Below, piece after piece: positions 48,571-60,010 of a DNA stretch of 64,000 nucleotides. The first letter of the stretch is position 1. Each line of letters starts with the position of its first letter. The stretch is from Siphonodentalium dalli (lineage: Eukaryota > Mollusca > Scaphopoda > Gadilida > Siphonodentaliidae): assembly GCA_032622095.1 (NCBI GenBank), contig CP136061.1, forward strand, positions 62,439,127 through 62,503,126. Direction: 5' to 3'. The notes under the pieces are model-generated. The model saw only the letters and a program-made list of their open reading frames with translations, was not told the origin of the DNA and did not search any database. Both the position numbers and the translations under genes were made by a program.

Positions 48571-49547
48571 TTGCGGGGGTGTGTAGCATTTCCCGAATTT
48601 GCGAGTTTTGTCTGCTTCAATGGTGCAGTTGGAAATTTCAATGTGGACACTCCAAATAAGATACCATATAGCCACGACATGACTGCTGAGAATTCGATCT
48701 CGCTTTTTCACTATAACGTAAGGATTATCCGAAATAAACTTGAAAAAATTGCAGATCTTATAAACGAATTTGACATTCTATGTTTCACCGAAACACATCT
48801 TGACCCATCTTACCCTTCTAGCCAACTAGAAATCGATGGATATTGTACCCCCATTCGCAAATATCGTGATTCAAAGGGTGGCGGAATATGCGTAATGTTC
48901 GCCGACCACTTAATATTTAATCGTAAACCTGAATTGGAATTCGATTCTTCTTGTCTCTGGTTCGAAATCCACTCAAAGAAAACTCGCATTGTTCTTGGAT
49001 TATCGTACAGATCTGATCAATTTTGTACCCAAAATTATTGGGGACTCCTGGCATCCTCAATTTCTGACGCTCTTGATATTTCCGAATATGTAGTCATCAC
49101 AGGGGATTTTAACTCGAATTTCATGGATAATTCATCGAAGCTAAAACAGATAACGGATGGTTTCAGCATGAAAAATGCTATAAAAGTCCCAACTAGAGTG
49201 ACCAGCACCTCAAGTACATTGCTTGACCCAATTTGACCTCAAGCTCACTCCGTTTAATAGACTCCGATGTCCTAAATCTCGGAGTTTCGAACCACCTAGG
49301 TGTATATGCCACAATATTATTTCAAAATACTACCGCAGCGTCATTTCCTAGACAAGTATGGAACTACAGAAAAGGTAATTTTTCTCGTGCAAATAATCTA
49401 CTTGTCCATGTCGACTGGGATGACCTCATAAAAAGTGCACCTGATGTGAACACAGCTGCCAATAACTTTCAACTAGAATTCCTGTCCATAATGGCGAAAA
49501 CAATTCCACAATCATGCGTTACAGTAAGAACATCCGACAAAATTTGA
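48571..49547 (+). pseudogene. LINE AP-endonuclease domain
   Basis: Apurinic-type endonuclease that would nick target DNA for target-primed reverse transcription. Recognisable motifs are FHYNVRIIRNK (residues 46-56), the catalytic FTETHLD (72-78), a LSYRSD strand (144-149), GDFNSN (178-183) and, after a frame change, VSNHLG with the usual terminal His. The first frame stops at 49236 just after LLDPI and the next frame continues from 49233, consistent with a one-base loss. A second lesion is an in-frame TGA at 49545-49547, where relatives usually have Trp (the frame continues FNSDIRFEIRKRDR). The residues before about 40 are not typical of the domain, so the true start is uncertain. Confidence 0.85.
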
Positions 49548-50690
49548 TTCAATTCGGACATCCGGTTTGAGATACGAAAACGCGACAGAGTAAGGAAAAG
49601 GGCCATGAAGGCAAATAACCCTGAAGTCTGGAGAAAATATAAAAACATAAGGAACAAAGTCAATAACATGAAGAAGCACGCGAAAATCAAATTTGAAGAA
49701 AATATTGAAGAACGAATAAGAGAAGCATCTAACCCACGAGACTTTTGGAGAATAATACATTACCTACTAAACAAGAAGCGAGCAAAAAACATCCCCCCAC
49801 TATACAGTTCTTCCGGCACTATAACTGCCAACAGTAAGACATATGCAATTGATGATGTCGACAAAGCAAAAATTCTAAACGAAAGCTTTATTGCAAATTC
49901 TACCATTAATGATACCAATCATAACTTTCCTCATTTTCCGAAGCGCACCGCAAACACCATGCCAGATTTGGTTTTCACAGAATCAGAGGTTGAATCAGCC
50001 ATCAAATCTTTTAAACTTAACAAAGCCCATGGCCATGATGGAATTAGTGTTAGAATGCTCAGGGAAACAGCAAAATCAATAGCTCACCCACTCGTCCTTC
50101 TATTCAGGAAATCTATCAACTCAGAGAAATTCCCAGAGTCCTGGAAAGCAGCAAACGTGATCCCGATTTTCAAAAAAGATGATCCAGCGGAAGCCAAAAA
50201 TTACCGACCAATTTCCCTTCTACCATGTGTGGCTAAAGTTTTTGAGAAAGTGGTTTTGAAACAGATTAGTAAATGTTTCATTGAAAATGAACTTTTATAC
50301 TTCCATCAGTCAGGATTTCTCAAAGGTCATAGTACAACATACCAACTATTAGACCTATATCACAACATGTGCCAATCCCTTGACAAAGGACTACTTACAT
50401 GTTCTATATTCTGTGATATTTCCAAAGCCTTTGAGAGGGTTTGGCACAGGGGACTGATACACAAATTAAATGCTTATGGATTAGAAGGAAATATTTTAAA
50501 TTGGATAGAAAACTACCTAGAAAATCGGACGCAGAGGGTCCTAATCAATGACACATTTTCAAAATACGAGGTCATCCCAGCGGGAGTTCCACAAGGGTAT
50601 ATCCTGGGGCCATTTTTGTTCTTAGTCTATATAAATGATTTAGCCGACGGTATTGAATCAATAACGAGAATGTATGCCGACGATACTTGA
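49548..50690 (+). pseudogene. LINE reverse transcriptase core
   Basis: RNA-dependent DNA polymerase of the same element. From the ATG at 49605: NYRPISLLPCVAKVFEKVV (199-217), QSGFLKGHSTT (235-245), motif A with FCDISKAF (269-276), motif B AGVPQGYILGP (326-336) and motif C YADD (357-360). The catalytic aspartates are all present. The frame ends at a TGA (50688-50690) immediately after YADDT, but stays open in the same frame beyond it. One nonsense change is therefore enough to explain the break. The stop makes the copy inactive as it stands. Confidence 0.92.
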
Positions 50691-51845
50691 CTCACGAACA
50701 GTCACTTTTATCTTAATATACTTGAACATACTATGAACAGCGATTTAGACAAAATTACAGCGTGGTCCCTAAACTGGTTGGTCAGTTTCAACCCAACTAA
50801 AACAGTTGGCATGTCCTTTTCATTAGTTGCGCCCTCAACAGTGAAACCAAACCTCAATTTCGTAGGAAATTCAATCAACTTCGTGGACAAGTATATACAC
50901 TTAGGTCTGGAACTCCAATCAAATCTCAAATGGAACGCACACATTGAAGGGTCTGTCAAAATAATTGCCTCACGTCTGTCTCAACTCCGACGGATTAAAT
51001 ATCAACTCAACCGGAAAACCATTGAAATTATTTACAAAACATATATTTTACCCTTATTTGATTATTCAGACGCCGTCTGGGACAATGCCTCAAATTATAT
51101 GTTAGAGAAGCTTTACTGGCTTCATGTCGACGCTGGACGGATAGTCAGTGGTATCACCCGTTCTGCTTCGGACAACACGGTATTACAGGAGGTCGGATGG
51201 CCATCACTCAATAAACGACGTCAACTACATAAACTGCAGGCACTCTATAAAATAATCAATAATCTAGCCCCCTCTTATCTAGCCAATACACTTCCCCCCA
51301 GATCACACGAGGTTGCAGATTATAACTGGAGACGCCCCGGTAAATTTTACTCATACTATTGCAATACTGAACACTTCAAACAGTCTTTTTTTCCAGCGAT
51401 GGTGTTAGAATGGAATAAGCTTCCCAAAGTAATCACCGATGCTGATCAATCTTCTACCTTTAAAACCAACTTGTATCATATAGATCCCACAATCAGCCCC
51501 CCTCTACATTTATATGCTGGACGCAGAAAATACAACATTTTTCATTGTCGCATACGTAATTTTTGCAGTGAACTCCGATGTGATATGTTCAATAATTATA
51601 TCGCTGACAGCCCCGCATGCTCATGTGGAAATCGATCTGAAGACGCCTATCACTATTTCTTCATGTGCCCATTGTACCAACGTGAGCGCTCAGTTCTCTT
51701 TGAGAAACTAGCCCGCGAAAATCTCAAAGTAAGCCATATTTCAGAACTCATGTGTGGAATACCTTATCTCTCGTCCCAACAAAATATGAAACTATTTTCC
51801 ATCACACAGCAATATATTGCAGCGACTAAGCGTTTTGACCCCTAA
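50691..51845 (+). pseudogene. LINE ORF2 thumb and C-terminal domain
   Basis: Continues in the same frame after the YADDT stop. From the ATG at 50733: NWLVSFNPTKT (14-24), YIHLGLELQSNLKWNAHI (54-71), YKTYILPLFDYSDAVW (101-116), then a long helical region. Near the end is CSCGNRSEDAYHYFFMC (296-312), a CxC...H...C zinc-like motif typical of non-LTR C-termini. It terminates naturally at 51843-51845. Confidence 0.9.
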
Positions 51846-52407
51846 TCATTATATTTATCTTATTTGCGAATCTATACTTGCTTCCGGAATATCAACTTTT
51901 ACCTCACAAGTGGACAAACCTCCCATTCAAACATCTCATTCTGATTTATCATCTGTATTGCCTTCCAGAGCACAACAATAACAAAATAGAGAACGAATCA
52001 AGTGTACCATTATATTTTACAACCAACATAAAAGTACTAAGAATAGATAATATATTGGCACTTGTCAATCATTCCAACATTAATAAAGTAGTGACATTCT
52101 TCAAATACAAATTTTCTCACAGATAAGAAGCAATCTCATGTTGGATCATCTCTGGAAGGCGCTACACACTATATCTCCCATAACTTCTCACCATGTAAAT
52201 AAGTTTGTACCGTCATCTTGATCACATGTGTGTTACAATATTGTATTAGGAGAGGGGCTTCATAAGTTGCAAAAACTTGTGCCCCAATCCCTTTTGTATA
52301 TTTTGCAAATAAAATATGTTTCAAGTCAAGACATGACTGTTTGTTGAGCTTATTATCTGAAAAGAGAACAGAACAGGACAGGTACATCGTGACGTCATGT
52401 ATACTTG

Positions 52408-52535
52408 TTAAAGTGATGTTAAACACTCCGGTATGGTGATCAAATATAAATAGAGGATAATCTTGTTCAAAGTTGTAATTTTTACAAATATTATATCCAA
52501 ATTGACAACACATACCGGCATTCTTATATATTAGT
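52408..52535 (-). repeat. TTAA-ended dispersed repeat, inverted copy
   Basis: Inverse relative of 14921-15034 and 26170-26273. TTAA lies at each end (52408-52411 and about 52530), enclosing about 120 bp, so this may be the complete small element. CCGGTATG occurs near both ends in inverse orientation. Confidence 0.65.
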
Positions 52536-52539
52536 TAAA

Positions 52540-53270
52540 TGCAGTGACTCTCAATGGCGAAATCGTTTTCGTTAGTTTATCGCCGATAGATGCGTCCAGA
52601 ATCGAGTAGTAAATTTTACAATTGAGCGCAGTTCAGACGATGTTTTCTATGGAGTGGTACAGTCAATTTGCTTCAGATTTTCGGCGATGTTATACATAGT
52701 AGAATGCTACATTCCTCCAGTTGGCATAGCGCCTGGATACTAACTGATCAGTTTCACGCACCAGAACAAGTACATAATATGTCTTTAAAATATTCACTCC
52801 TCGTAAAACGAAAAAAATTGATAGGTCCAGCCAAACGTGTGTTTCCATGGTATTTCTTTATAGATGCACATTGTGGTAACAGTCACGTGATTTTACGCCA
52901 CCAATCGTACACGTTCATAGATATCGGCCAACGTCTAGAGAAATGCGTAAATAATAGTCGGTTGGTGAGGACAAGGTCGCAAAGCTGTAACAATACGACC
53001 GCCGATACGCTTAATTGGCGTCAAACAAAATAAGATCTTTCTGCATAGGCAAATCCCATTATCCCACCGTCCGCACAATGTTGGTTGATCATTATGTTTT
53101 CAGAAGACCCCCTTGCTACAAGTTTATGCCATGTGTTGGACACAACATTTCTAAACGGTTTGACCGTGTACTAGTAAGCGACATGGTCACGCGAGGTATT
53201 TGACTTTCGTTTGAAATGGCAACACACGTTACAACTTACAAGATACCTGTAAGTGTGGCTGAAACTGCAT
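52540..53270. other. No gene recognised; unassigned frame
   Basis: A 121-aa + strand frame (52668-53033) has no domain I recognise and lacks flanking splice signals I would trust. It may be chance. Confidence 0.3.
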
Positions 53271-53289
53271 GGCTAACCACGAATAGTCA

Positions 53290-53616
53290 ACAGAATGTTT
53301 ACTAACTTTCAACTCGAATAAAATATACGTCATCCAGTTTGACCACAATAACCCCGAAATGACATATCACAATAATCACATGACAGATGACCCGTCTTTA
53401 CCAACAATACTTAAATCTGTCGATGAGAAATATCTAGGTGTATTCATTGATAAAAAATTCAACATTGACAAAGATATAAACGAGGCAGTAAAGAAAGCAA
53501 GTCGGACTCTCGGCATCACGTATAGATCATTGATATATACAGAGAGTGTTGTCACCTTGATAAAGGCATTATTACGACCGGTTTTGGAATATAGCAACCT
53601 GATATCAACTCGATGA
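53290..53616 (+). pseudogene. LINE reverse transcriptase fragment
   Basis: About 105 residues of the RT region after the YxDD motif: NSNKIYVIQFDHNNPEM, then EKYLGVFIDKKFNID, EAVKKASRTLGI and LIKALLRPVLEYSN. These are the standard post-core segments (KYLGV, then RPxLEY) of a LINE different from the one at 49-52 kb. Both the polymerase core and the C-terminus are missing. A TA-flanked MITE lies directly downstream, so the 3' part may have been displaced. Confidence 0.85.
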
Positions 53617-53635
53617 GTAACAATCCAATACCGTA

Positions 53636-53805
53636 TAGTAATGCCCTAAGTAATCGACTCCATAACCACAGAAGAATTATGGGTAACTTTTCAGGATTTA
53701 GTCGGAAATATGGCTTGTTGCAACAAGCCATATTTCCGACTAAATCCTGAAAAGTTACCCATAATTCTGCTGTGGTTATGGAGTCGATTACTTAGGGCAT
53801 TACTG
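53636..53805. mobile_element. TA-flanked foldback MITE, copy 2
   Basis: 170 bp, almost one perfect palindrome with 85-bp arms meeting at TTGCAA. Flanking TA at 53634-53635 and 53806-53807. It lacks the central CCATTCATCGGAAAGC block of copies 1 and 3. Confidence 0.9.
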
Positions 53806-53860
53806 TATATTGATCACCAATTCATCTAAAGGCTAAAGATGCAAAATATTATCATGTTTC

Positions 53861-54074
53861 TCTTGGGCCCCTAGGTAATCGACTTCTTAACCACAGCAGA
53901 ATTATGGGTAACTTTTCAGGATTTAGTCGGAAATCTGGCTTGTTGCCATTCATCGGAAAGCTCTCCCCCGAGAGCTTTCCGATGAATGGCAACAAGCCAG
54001 ATTTCCGACTAAATCATGAAAAGTTACCCATAATTCTTCTGTGGTTATGGAGTCGATTACTTAGGGCATTACTG
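53861..54074. mobile_element. TA-flanked foldback MITE, copy 3
   Basis: About 214 bp. Long inverse arms include the CCATTCATCGGAAAGCTCTC block and meet at CCCCCGAG. The outermost left bases have decayed (GGGCCCCTAGG), while the right end keeps GGGCATTACTG. It lies 55 bp from copy 2. Confidence 0.85.
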
Positions 54075-54159
54075 TGCATACATGCAGCTTGAAACACGTG
54101 AAAACCTCAAATTAGAGTTCATATATATTGCGTAACTTTGGGCTAAAAGTCATCATCAA

Positions 54160-54184
54160 GTTATGTTATGTTATGTTATTTTAT
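54160..54184. repeat. (TTATG)n microsatellite
   Basis: GTTATGTTATGTTATGTTAT run. A long C run at 54387-54400 is the only other marked feature between 54.1 and 55.1 kb. Confidence 0.85.
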
Positions 54185-55150
54185 GAACGTTTCGTGACGG
54201 ATTTATTGATATGGTGGCATCTGCTCTCGGCGTTTGAATCGTCGGGTATATAGGCAGAAAACAACGTGCATCTTACTCGATAATCTTTTATCGAATGAGT
54301 TGCGGGCGGCACAAGAATATATATTTAACGAAAGCGGAGCAACGAGTGCGATCAAACATTCTAATTATGATGCAAGTTGTGTGTCCCCCCCCCCCCCCAC
54401 ACACTATATCGTCCGATAAGTTTAGTCCATGACTGTGACTTAGCATTACAGCTAGTTTTATTGCGGTTTTTAAGTCTGATGGAAACCCGGTAAGTATATA
54501 TATGCGCATCACACGAAGCACACAATTGGCGTTGTGTATACGTATACGTCGTCGCTGTTTACTTGGCAATAGCGTCAACTCGATCTATTTTCGGCCTGTA
54601 TTCCACTTATGCATATATTGTATACACTACTATGTATTCAATTCCGTTCAATACATGTACCTCCCGGAAACTGGTGTAGAATAAATGCATATTACGCATC
54701 AGTGGTTAACCGTTCTCGAGCACTCAATAACGATGGTTAGAACATGCGCACCATATATACAGGTTATAGATCCACTCAGTCTTTGTCAGATTGTTCGCTG
54801 AGTGTCCTCCGGATAGGGATTGAATTGGAAGACGAACTCGTAGCACTGCCCTCTAGCGGTGGATTGCATATCGCCAGATATTCCTTCTAATCTGAGCATA
54901 TTGCGCTTCATAAATTCCCGTAAACGAGGAGCGAAACGAACGCAAGCTGAAGCTAATCACCTCCGTTCGTTCTCGTTTAAATACGTGTGATTCCCGTGGA
55001 ACAAATTGGAAAGTAGCTTTGAGACATCCAATTGAAAGGTTTGAGCCCACTAATTGTCCATTCCGATATTTCGTCTTGATTTTGGGTAACACTCCTACTA
55101 GTGTTAGTGATTCGGTATTTGTGGTGGTATGAAGTCGCCTGAAATAATGC

Positions 55151-56130
55151 TCGTTAGCTCAACTTGACGAAGTCAAGTTAGAGCTATTACCATGGGTTGG
55201 CGTTCGTCCGTCCGTCAACGATTTCCGTTAGCACACGATACAGGTCATATATCTCATCCGACCGTCCACAAACTTCATATGGATGTTCAGGGTGACCTCC
55301 AGAAGTGAGCCATCCGAAATTCGTAAAAAAAAAAACAGTCATCTTGGATTTCAAATTTGAATCCATCGGCACACCCTGCAGCCCGCATTTATTGGAGAAT
55401 TGTTTTGAAAATGTTCAGCCATGTTTAGGATCACCTCTAGATGGGAGCTGTTGAATTTGAACAAATTTCGATGAAAAATATGGCCGCCGGCAGCCATCTT
55501 GGATTTTACTCTTTGCATGAGCAAATCATTTGGTACACCCTACATACCATATCCATCGTCCGATCATATCCAAACCTCATAAGGATCTTCGGGTGACCTC
55601 TAGATGGGAGACTTCAAATGTTTAAGAATTTGACAAACCTGGCCGCCAGCGGCCATCTTGTATTTTACTCTGTGTATGACAAAATCCTTCGGCACACACT
55701 ACAGGCCACTTCCCTCGTCGGATCATCACCAAACTTCATATGGATATTCGGGTGACATCTAGATGGGAATGGGAGTCATCTTTTTGTTGTAATTCGTTAA
55801 AAAACATGGCCACCAGCAGCCATCTTGGATTTAAAATTTGAATCCATTGGCACTCCCTGTCGCCATCATTTATTAGGGAATGTTCTGAAAATTTACAGGA
55901 ATGTTTAGGATCCCCTCTATATAGATGGGAGCTATCGAATTTAAACAAGTTTCGATGTAAAACATGGCCGCTGGCAGCCATCTTGGACTTTGCTATTTGC
56001 ATGACTAAATCCTTTGGCCCACTCTACAGACCACATCCCTGATCCGACCGTCACCAAACTTCATATGGATCTTTGGAGTGATCTGTAGATGGGAGCCATC
56101 TCGGATTTTACTCTTTCTAGTAGTATTGCT
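55151..56130. repeat. About 160-bp diverged tandem repeat, five to six units
   Basis: GCCATCTTGGATTT-type phrases recur near 55490, 55652, 55820 and 55978. TTCATATGGAT and GGTGACCTCTAGATGGGA recur in register. The block opens with a small palindrome (AGCTCAACTTGAC/GTCAAGTTAGAGCT, 55155-55183) and a GTCCGTCCGTC run. Confidence 0.8.
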
Positions 56131-56860
56131 GAAACATAAACTGTCCGAGTTCCCTATCGCTATATGCCAGTCTATGAGCTGTAATATATGGCATGGTCCC
56201 ATTTCCAAGTTGAGCTTCAGTGTCAATTAACACTTTCATTTGTGTTATGTCCTGGTCCAGTTACGGGGATCAGAGTAGGTCGCTATGTAACATAATTCTG
56301 GAAGCACGAACTCAGTATGAGTGTTCATTGCTTCAATGAGCGTGAACAAATTCTCATTTCTAATCGAAATGACCATGTATCGATCAGAATGGCACATTGA
56401 GGTGGACTTTATATGGACAGCACATATTCAACATCTATTAGATATCGAACGAAGATTCTTAATCGGGATTCACGATTAGATAGCGATTGATATTCAAACA
56501 GTAACAAATGACACGTGAGGTTATATGAAAGTATTTACAACACCACAGTTGATCAACTTTGGAAAAATATAAGTGAAATTCTCTTATTGTGTTGGTAGTT
56601 ATGGGGGGTATTATGGAAACGCTCTTTAAAAACACTTCTTCCAACATCTCCGTTATTTTGCCAATAATCCTAGTCTCAATTATAACTTCGCGTGCCGCGT
56701 GTTATTGCGATTTAATATCAATCGCTATCTAATCGTTAACCTCAATTAAGTATCTTCCGTTTTTCAATCGTGTGCATATTGGCTGGTTCAATTAAGTCAT
56801 ATAGGACTTCGGATTCTCACTTTTTCTGCACGGAAAACAGTCGGAAAATTGCTAACAAAA
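56131..56860. other. No feature recognised
   Basis: Ordinary AT-rich sequence. GATAGCGATTGATATT at 56479 is mirrored by AATATCAATCGCTATC at 56715, a possible inverted-repeat pair about 240 bp apart. Confidence 0.4.
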
Positions 56861-56999
56861 AAAGTATATATATATATATATATATTATGTATATAAAGCG
56901 TGTCGATCGGTCCGTGTATTTATCGACATGTCGTGTCCCTCCTTCCTATAGTGTTTAGAGGTTCGATTGTTGCAATGGAGCAATCGGTGTCTCCTCCTT

Positions 57000-57112
57000 C
57001 TGTTGTGTCTATATATATAAATCCCCTTATACGTGTATACATAGTGTAAACATGTTATGTCTCCATACCTATATATGTGGACCATAATAGGTCATGAGAA
57101 TAAAGAATTGAA
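57000..57112 (+). mobile_element. LINE 3' end fragment
   Basis: 3'-UTR-like sequence ending CATGAGAATAAAG followed by AATTGAAT tail units (57104-57112). Same style as 43.07 kb. A short (TA)n run at 56862-56884 precedes it. Confidence 0.55.
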
Positions 57113-57534
57113 TATTATGCTTCCCTTTGTTAAAACATATTTTATTTGTATAAAAATACTACATGGATTGGTCATACGTTTTAGCAACTAATGCAACCAA
57201 ATAAGCCAAAATACAATCAAATTAAGCACAAAACTGTTATCAAGACGAACTTATTTAGATTATTTTGATATGGTACCATGTGTATGATGTTATAATGCAT
57301 CCCAGAGCGCAATGTTATGTTCGAGTTATTGTTAATTTATTAGCCTAGTTGATGGAGATGAGTGTGGGGTTTTTCATTTCACATCAAATGGTATAAAAGC
57401 AAGTTTACCTCCTTTCCGTTATGACTAAACACATAATCAGTACCTCAGCCTAATCACGTGGAGATAAAGGATTACATACCAAGGGCACACAGTGGCAGTT
57501 TATATGGCAATTATATTATAATCGTGCCATTGAT

Positions 57535-57997
57535 GGAATCACGGAACTAAATGGTTTCCCATAGGCGACAGTGTTAACGTTTCAGCCAAATTCACTGAAT
57601 TGAAGCCTGCAGGCCATACCAGTGATGTATACACAGCTAGATTGACTGACACCAGTTGATCACGAAAATGCAAGAAAAATCATAGGTCATGTGTTTATTT
57701 TTTTAAATAAATCCTCAAGTGTACGACAGGGCTATCCCACAGCCAAATTTGATCTGGAAAAACCCAGAACTACAGCAGCTAGTTAAATAAATTCCCCGCT
57801 CACAAATATCCATTCCCCCATTCATTCGCCAGTTTAAGTTATTCAGATATTATGTACGAATCAAATAAACGCGATGTCATCCTTTAATAACGTATCGCAT
57901 GTATCAGGTGAAGGTCATTCTTCAGTTACCTTCACCTTTAGCATTCCACGGTGTACTTGCTCCCCGACTCTAGAACACATTTAGCTCCCTGATTCCT
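57535..57997. mobile_element. 463-bp MITE, copy 1
   Basis: Direct relative of 58886-59321. Termini are inverse of each other: GGAATCACGGAACTAAATG at the start and its near-inverse (CATTTAGCTCCCTGATTCC) at the end. It contains a small hairpin AGGTGAAGGT ... ACCTTCACCT. Non-coding. Confidence 0.75.
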
Positions 57998-58885
57998 ATA
58001 TATATGTATATGTGTGAAACACAGCGTTTCTTATAGTATTTTATCAAAATATAGACCTTACTGAAATCAAAAATGGATTATATCTAGCAGTAGTGGTTTA
58101 TTTGTTCAATATGATGCATCCTGAAAATTAGTGTCAATCCTCAAAATGAAGCCAAAAAATTTCGATTTTTTTTTTCAATTTTACTAGCTGATGCATTTCG
58201 TATAACTGAAATATGCCCTTATATACCATAATATTACTAAATTGAAGAGGAAATGTTAATATACATTTTGTGAGGGATATCTTGTCCAATTTTAACCCTT
58301 TTCATGCAGAATTTGGCAATTTATAATAAACATTTGCCAAATTTAAAAAAAATTAAAATAAAAAATACTTTAATAGCAATATAAAGCAACCATATGTCAA
58401 TTTAAATATGTAAACATAATGTTACAACACCAGACACAGCATCAGGCATGACATTTTATCAGATGGCAGGGCATACTGTCTGTTTAACAAACCTGCCATG
58501 ACAGTTTTGCACGACAGTATCTCTAGTGGTGATGCCACCACCCCCCCCCCCCGACATGGGGTGGAGCTACGGTCCCCGATAAGGCTACTGGGTGCCGGAA
58601 AAGCTTAATTGGGTCAACTACCACCTTTTCCCAATGGGGGGGGGGTAACACTCCTCAAAATTGTGGAGAGGGGGGCTTTAGACCCCCTGACCCCCTAATG
58701 GTACCCGATGTCCATGCAAAATTCCCAGATTTATCATTTTCTTTACTATCTACAGGCGAATCCATGCGTTTCTTCTTTAAATCTGTCCAAAATGTGGTCA
58801 TTATCATTTGAAAATAAGAAAATCGGGAATTAACAACTTATCATGGCGAGACGTGAAATTTCGTAAAATTCAAATATTTCTTATA
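57998..58885. other. AT-rich spacer with C/G homopolymer runs
   Basis: Between the two MITE copies. A C run at 58539-58553 and a G run at 58637-58645 flank a stretch with GGGGGGCTTTAGACCCCC, which folds on itself. No gene. Confidence 0.6.
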
Positions 58886-59321
58886 GGAATCACGGAACTA
58901 AATGGTTTCCCATAGGCGACAGTGTTAACGTTTCAGCCAAATTCACTGAATTGAAGCCTGCAGGCCATACCAGTGATGTATACCCAGCTAGATTGACACC
59001 AGTTGATCACGAAAATGCAAGAAAAATCATAGGTCATGTGTTTACTTTTTAAAATAAATCCTCAAGTGTACGACAGGGCTATCCCACAGCCAAATTTGAT
59101 CTGGAAAAACCCAGAACTACAGCAGCTAGTTAAATAAATTTCCCGCTCACAAATATCCATTCCCCCATTCATTCGTCAGTTTAAGTTATTCAGATATTAT
59201 GTACGAATCAAATAACGTGTCGCATGTATCAGGTGAAGGTCATTCTTCAGTTACCTTCACCTTTAGCCCCCACGGTGTACTCGCTCCCCGACTCTAGAAC
59301 ACATTTAGCTCCCTGATTCCT
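58886..59321. mobile_element. 436-bp MITE, copy 2
   Basis: Same element with small deletions, including the AAACGCGATGTCATCC stretch of copy 1. The two are in the same orientation, 888 bp apart. Confidence 0.75.
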
Positions 59322-59950
59322 GATGTGGAATTTAAATCACCCTCTCGAATAGGAAGTTAGATATAAACTATACTCCGAGAGCGGTATTGAGGATATGCAA
59401 TAAATTATCGTTAAAATACTGCGGTTAATGGCGACCTTGGTTTACAATCACTATCATAAGTTTCTTCCGCACCAATTTACTCTATAGAGGGCCGTGATTA
59501 GTTAAAGTGGCGATCAGCTCTTCGGGGGCGTGATCAAAGGCATAAATGATGGGCCATGGTAAGATGAACGGACACGATCTTTAATTTCACAACCGACAAA
59601 CCCTATAAATCGCTGAAACACGCTGCTAAATTCAATTATAGATAATGTCGACTTGTGAGAAAATTGAAATTATTGCTCCCCGGCGAAACACGACCATATA
59701 TTGTGATCACTAAAAACTCCTCTGTGTATACTGGTGCGACTCCGTAAGTGTACTGGTAGGACGCTGTCACTTTAGCGAATAATTATCGTTTGTCACCAAT
59801 GCAACAAAGTTCTCACGTCATCAATTCTCGAATGTCAGGCGATAACCGGAAACGCATATTATAAACATCCGCGATACTGCACGCTTCATGATTCGTACAA
59901 GAATGCAAATTCTCAATGAACATATATATATACCCTTGTACCCTTGGACC
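59322..59950. other. No gene recognised
   Basis: Unremarkable sequence; no shared repeat noticed. Confidence 0.4.
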
Positions 59951-59952
59951 AA

Positions 59953-60010
59953 ATAGAATAGAATAGAATATTTATTGCAATACACCAGATATATAGGCAG
60001 TTGCAAATTA
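59953..60010 (-). mobile_element. LINE 3' end fragment
   Basis: The minus strand shows GTATTGCAATAAATATTC followed by TTCTA pentamer tail units (59953-59972). Similar in form to the 3.7-kb LINE end (TTGCAATAAATTCTTG). No ORF2 can be followed to its right. Confidence 0.6.

Larger units (their letters stand above)
48571..52332 (+). mobile_element. Near-complete non-LTR retrotransposon (ORF2 plus 3' UTR)
   Basis: Endonuclease, reverse transcriptase and C-terminal domain follow in order on the + strand, then a 3' UTR with AATAAA (52308-52313) and a TCAAG-type tail (52321-52330). A short repeat tail in place of poly(A) and a CxC...H...C C-terminus fit the CR1/Jockey-type superfamily broadly; the exact clade is not assigned. 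ORF1 (gag-like) is not visible upstream, so the copy may be 5'-truncated near 48.57-48.66 kb. The frame is broken at three places that I can see. Confidence 0.9.

Noticed and set aside
52668-53033. 121-aa frame as a host gene
   Set aside because: No domain, no convincing splice context and low-information composition; could not be distinguished from chance.
57535-59321. Miniature LTR retrotransposon (TRIM)
   Set aside because: No primer-binding site after the first repeat and no polypurine tract before the second; each repeat has its own inverted termini.
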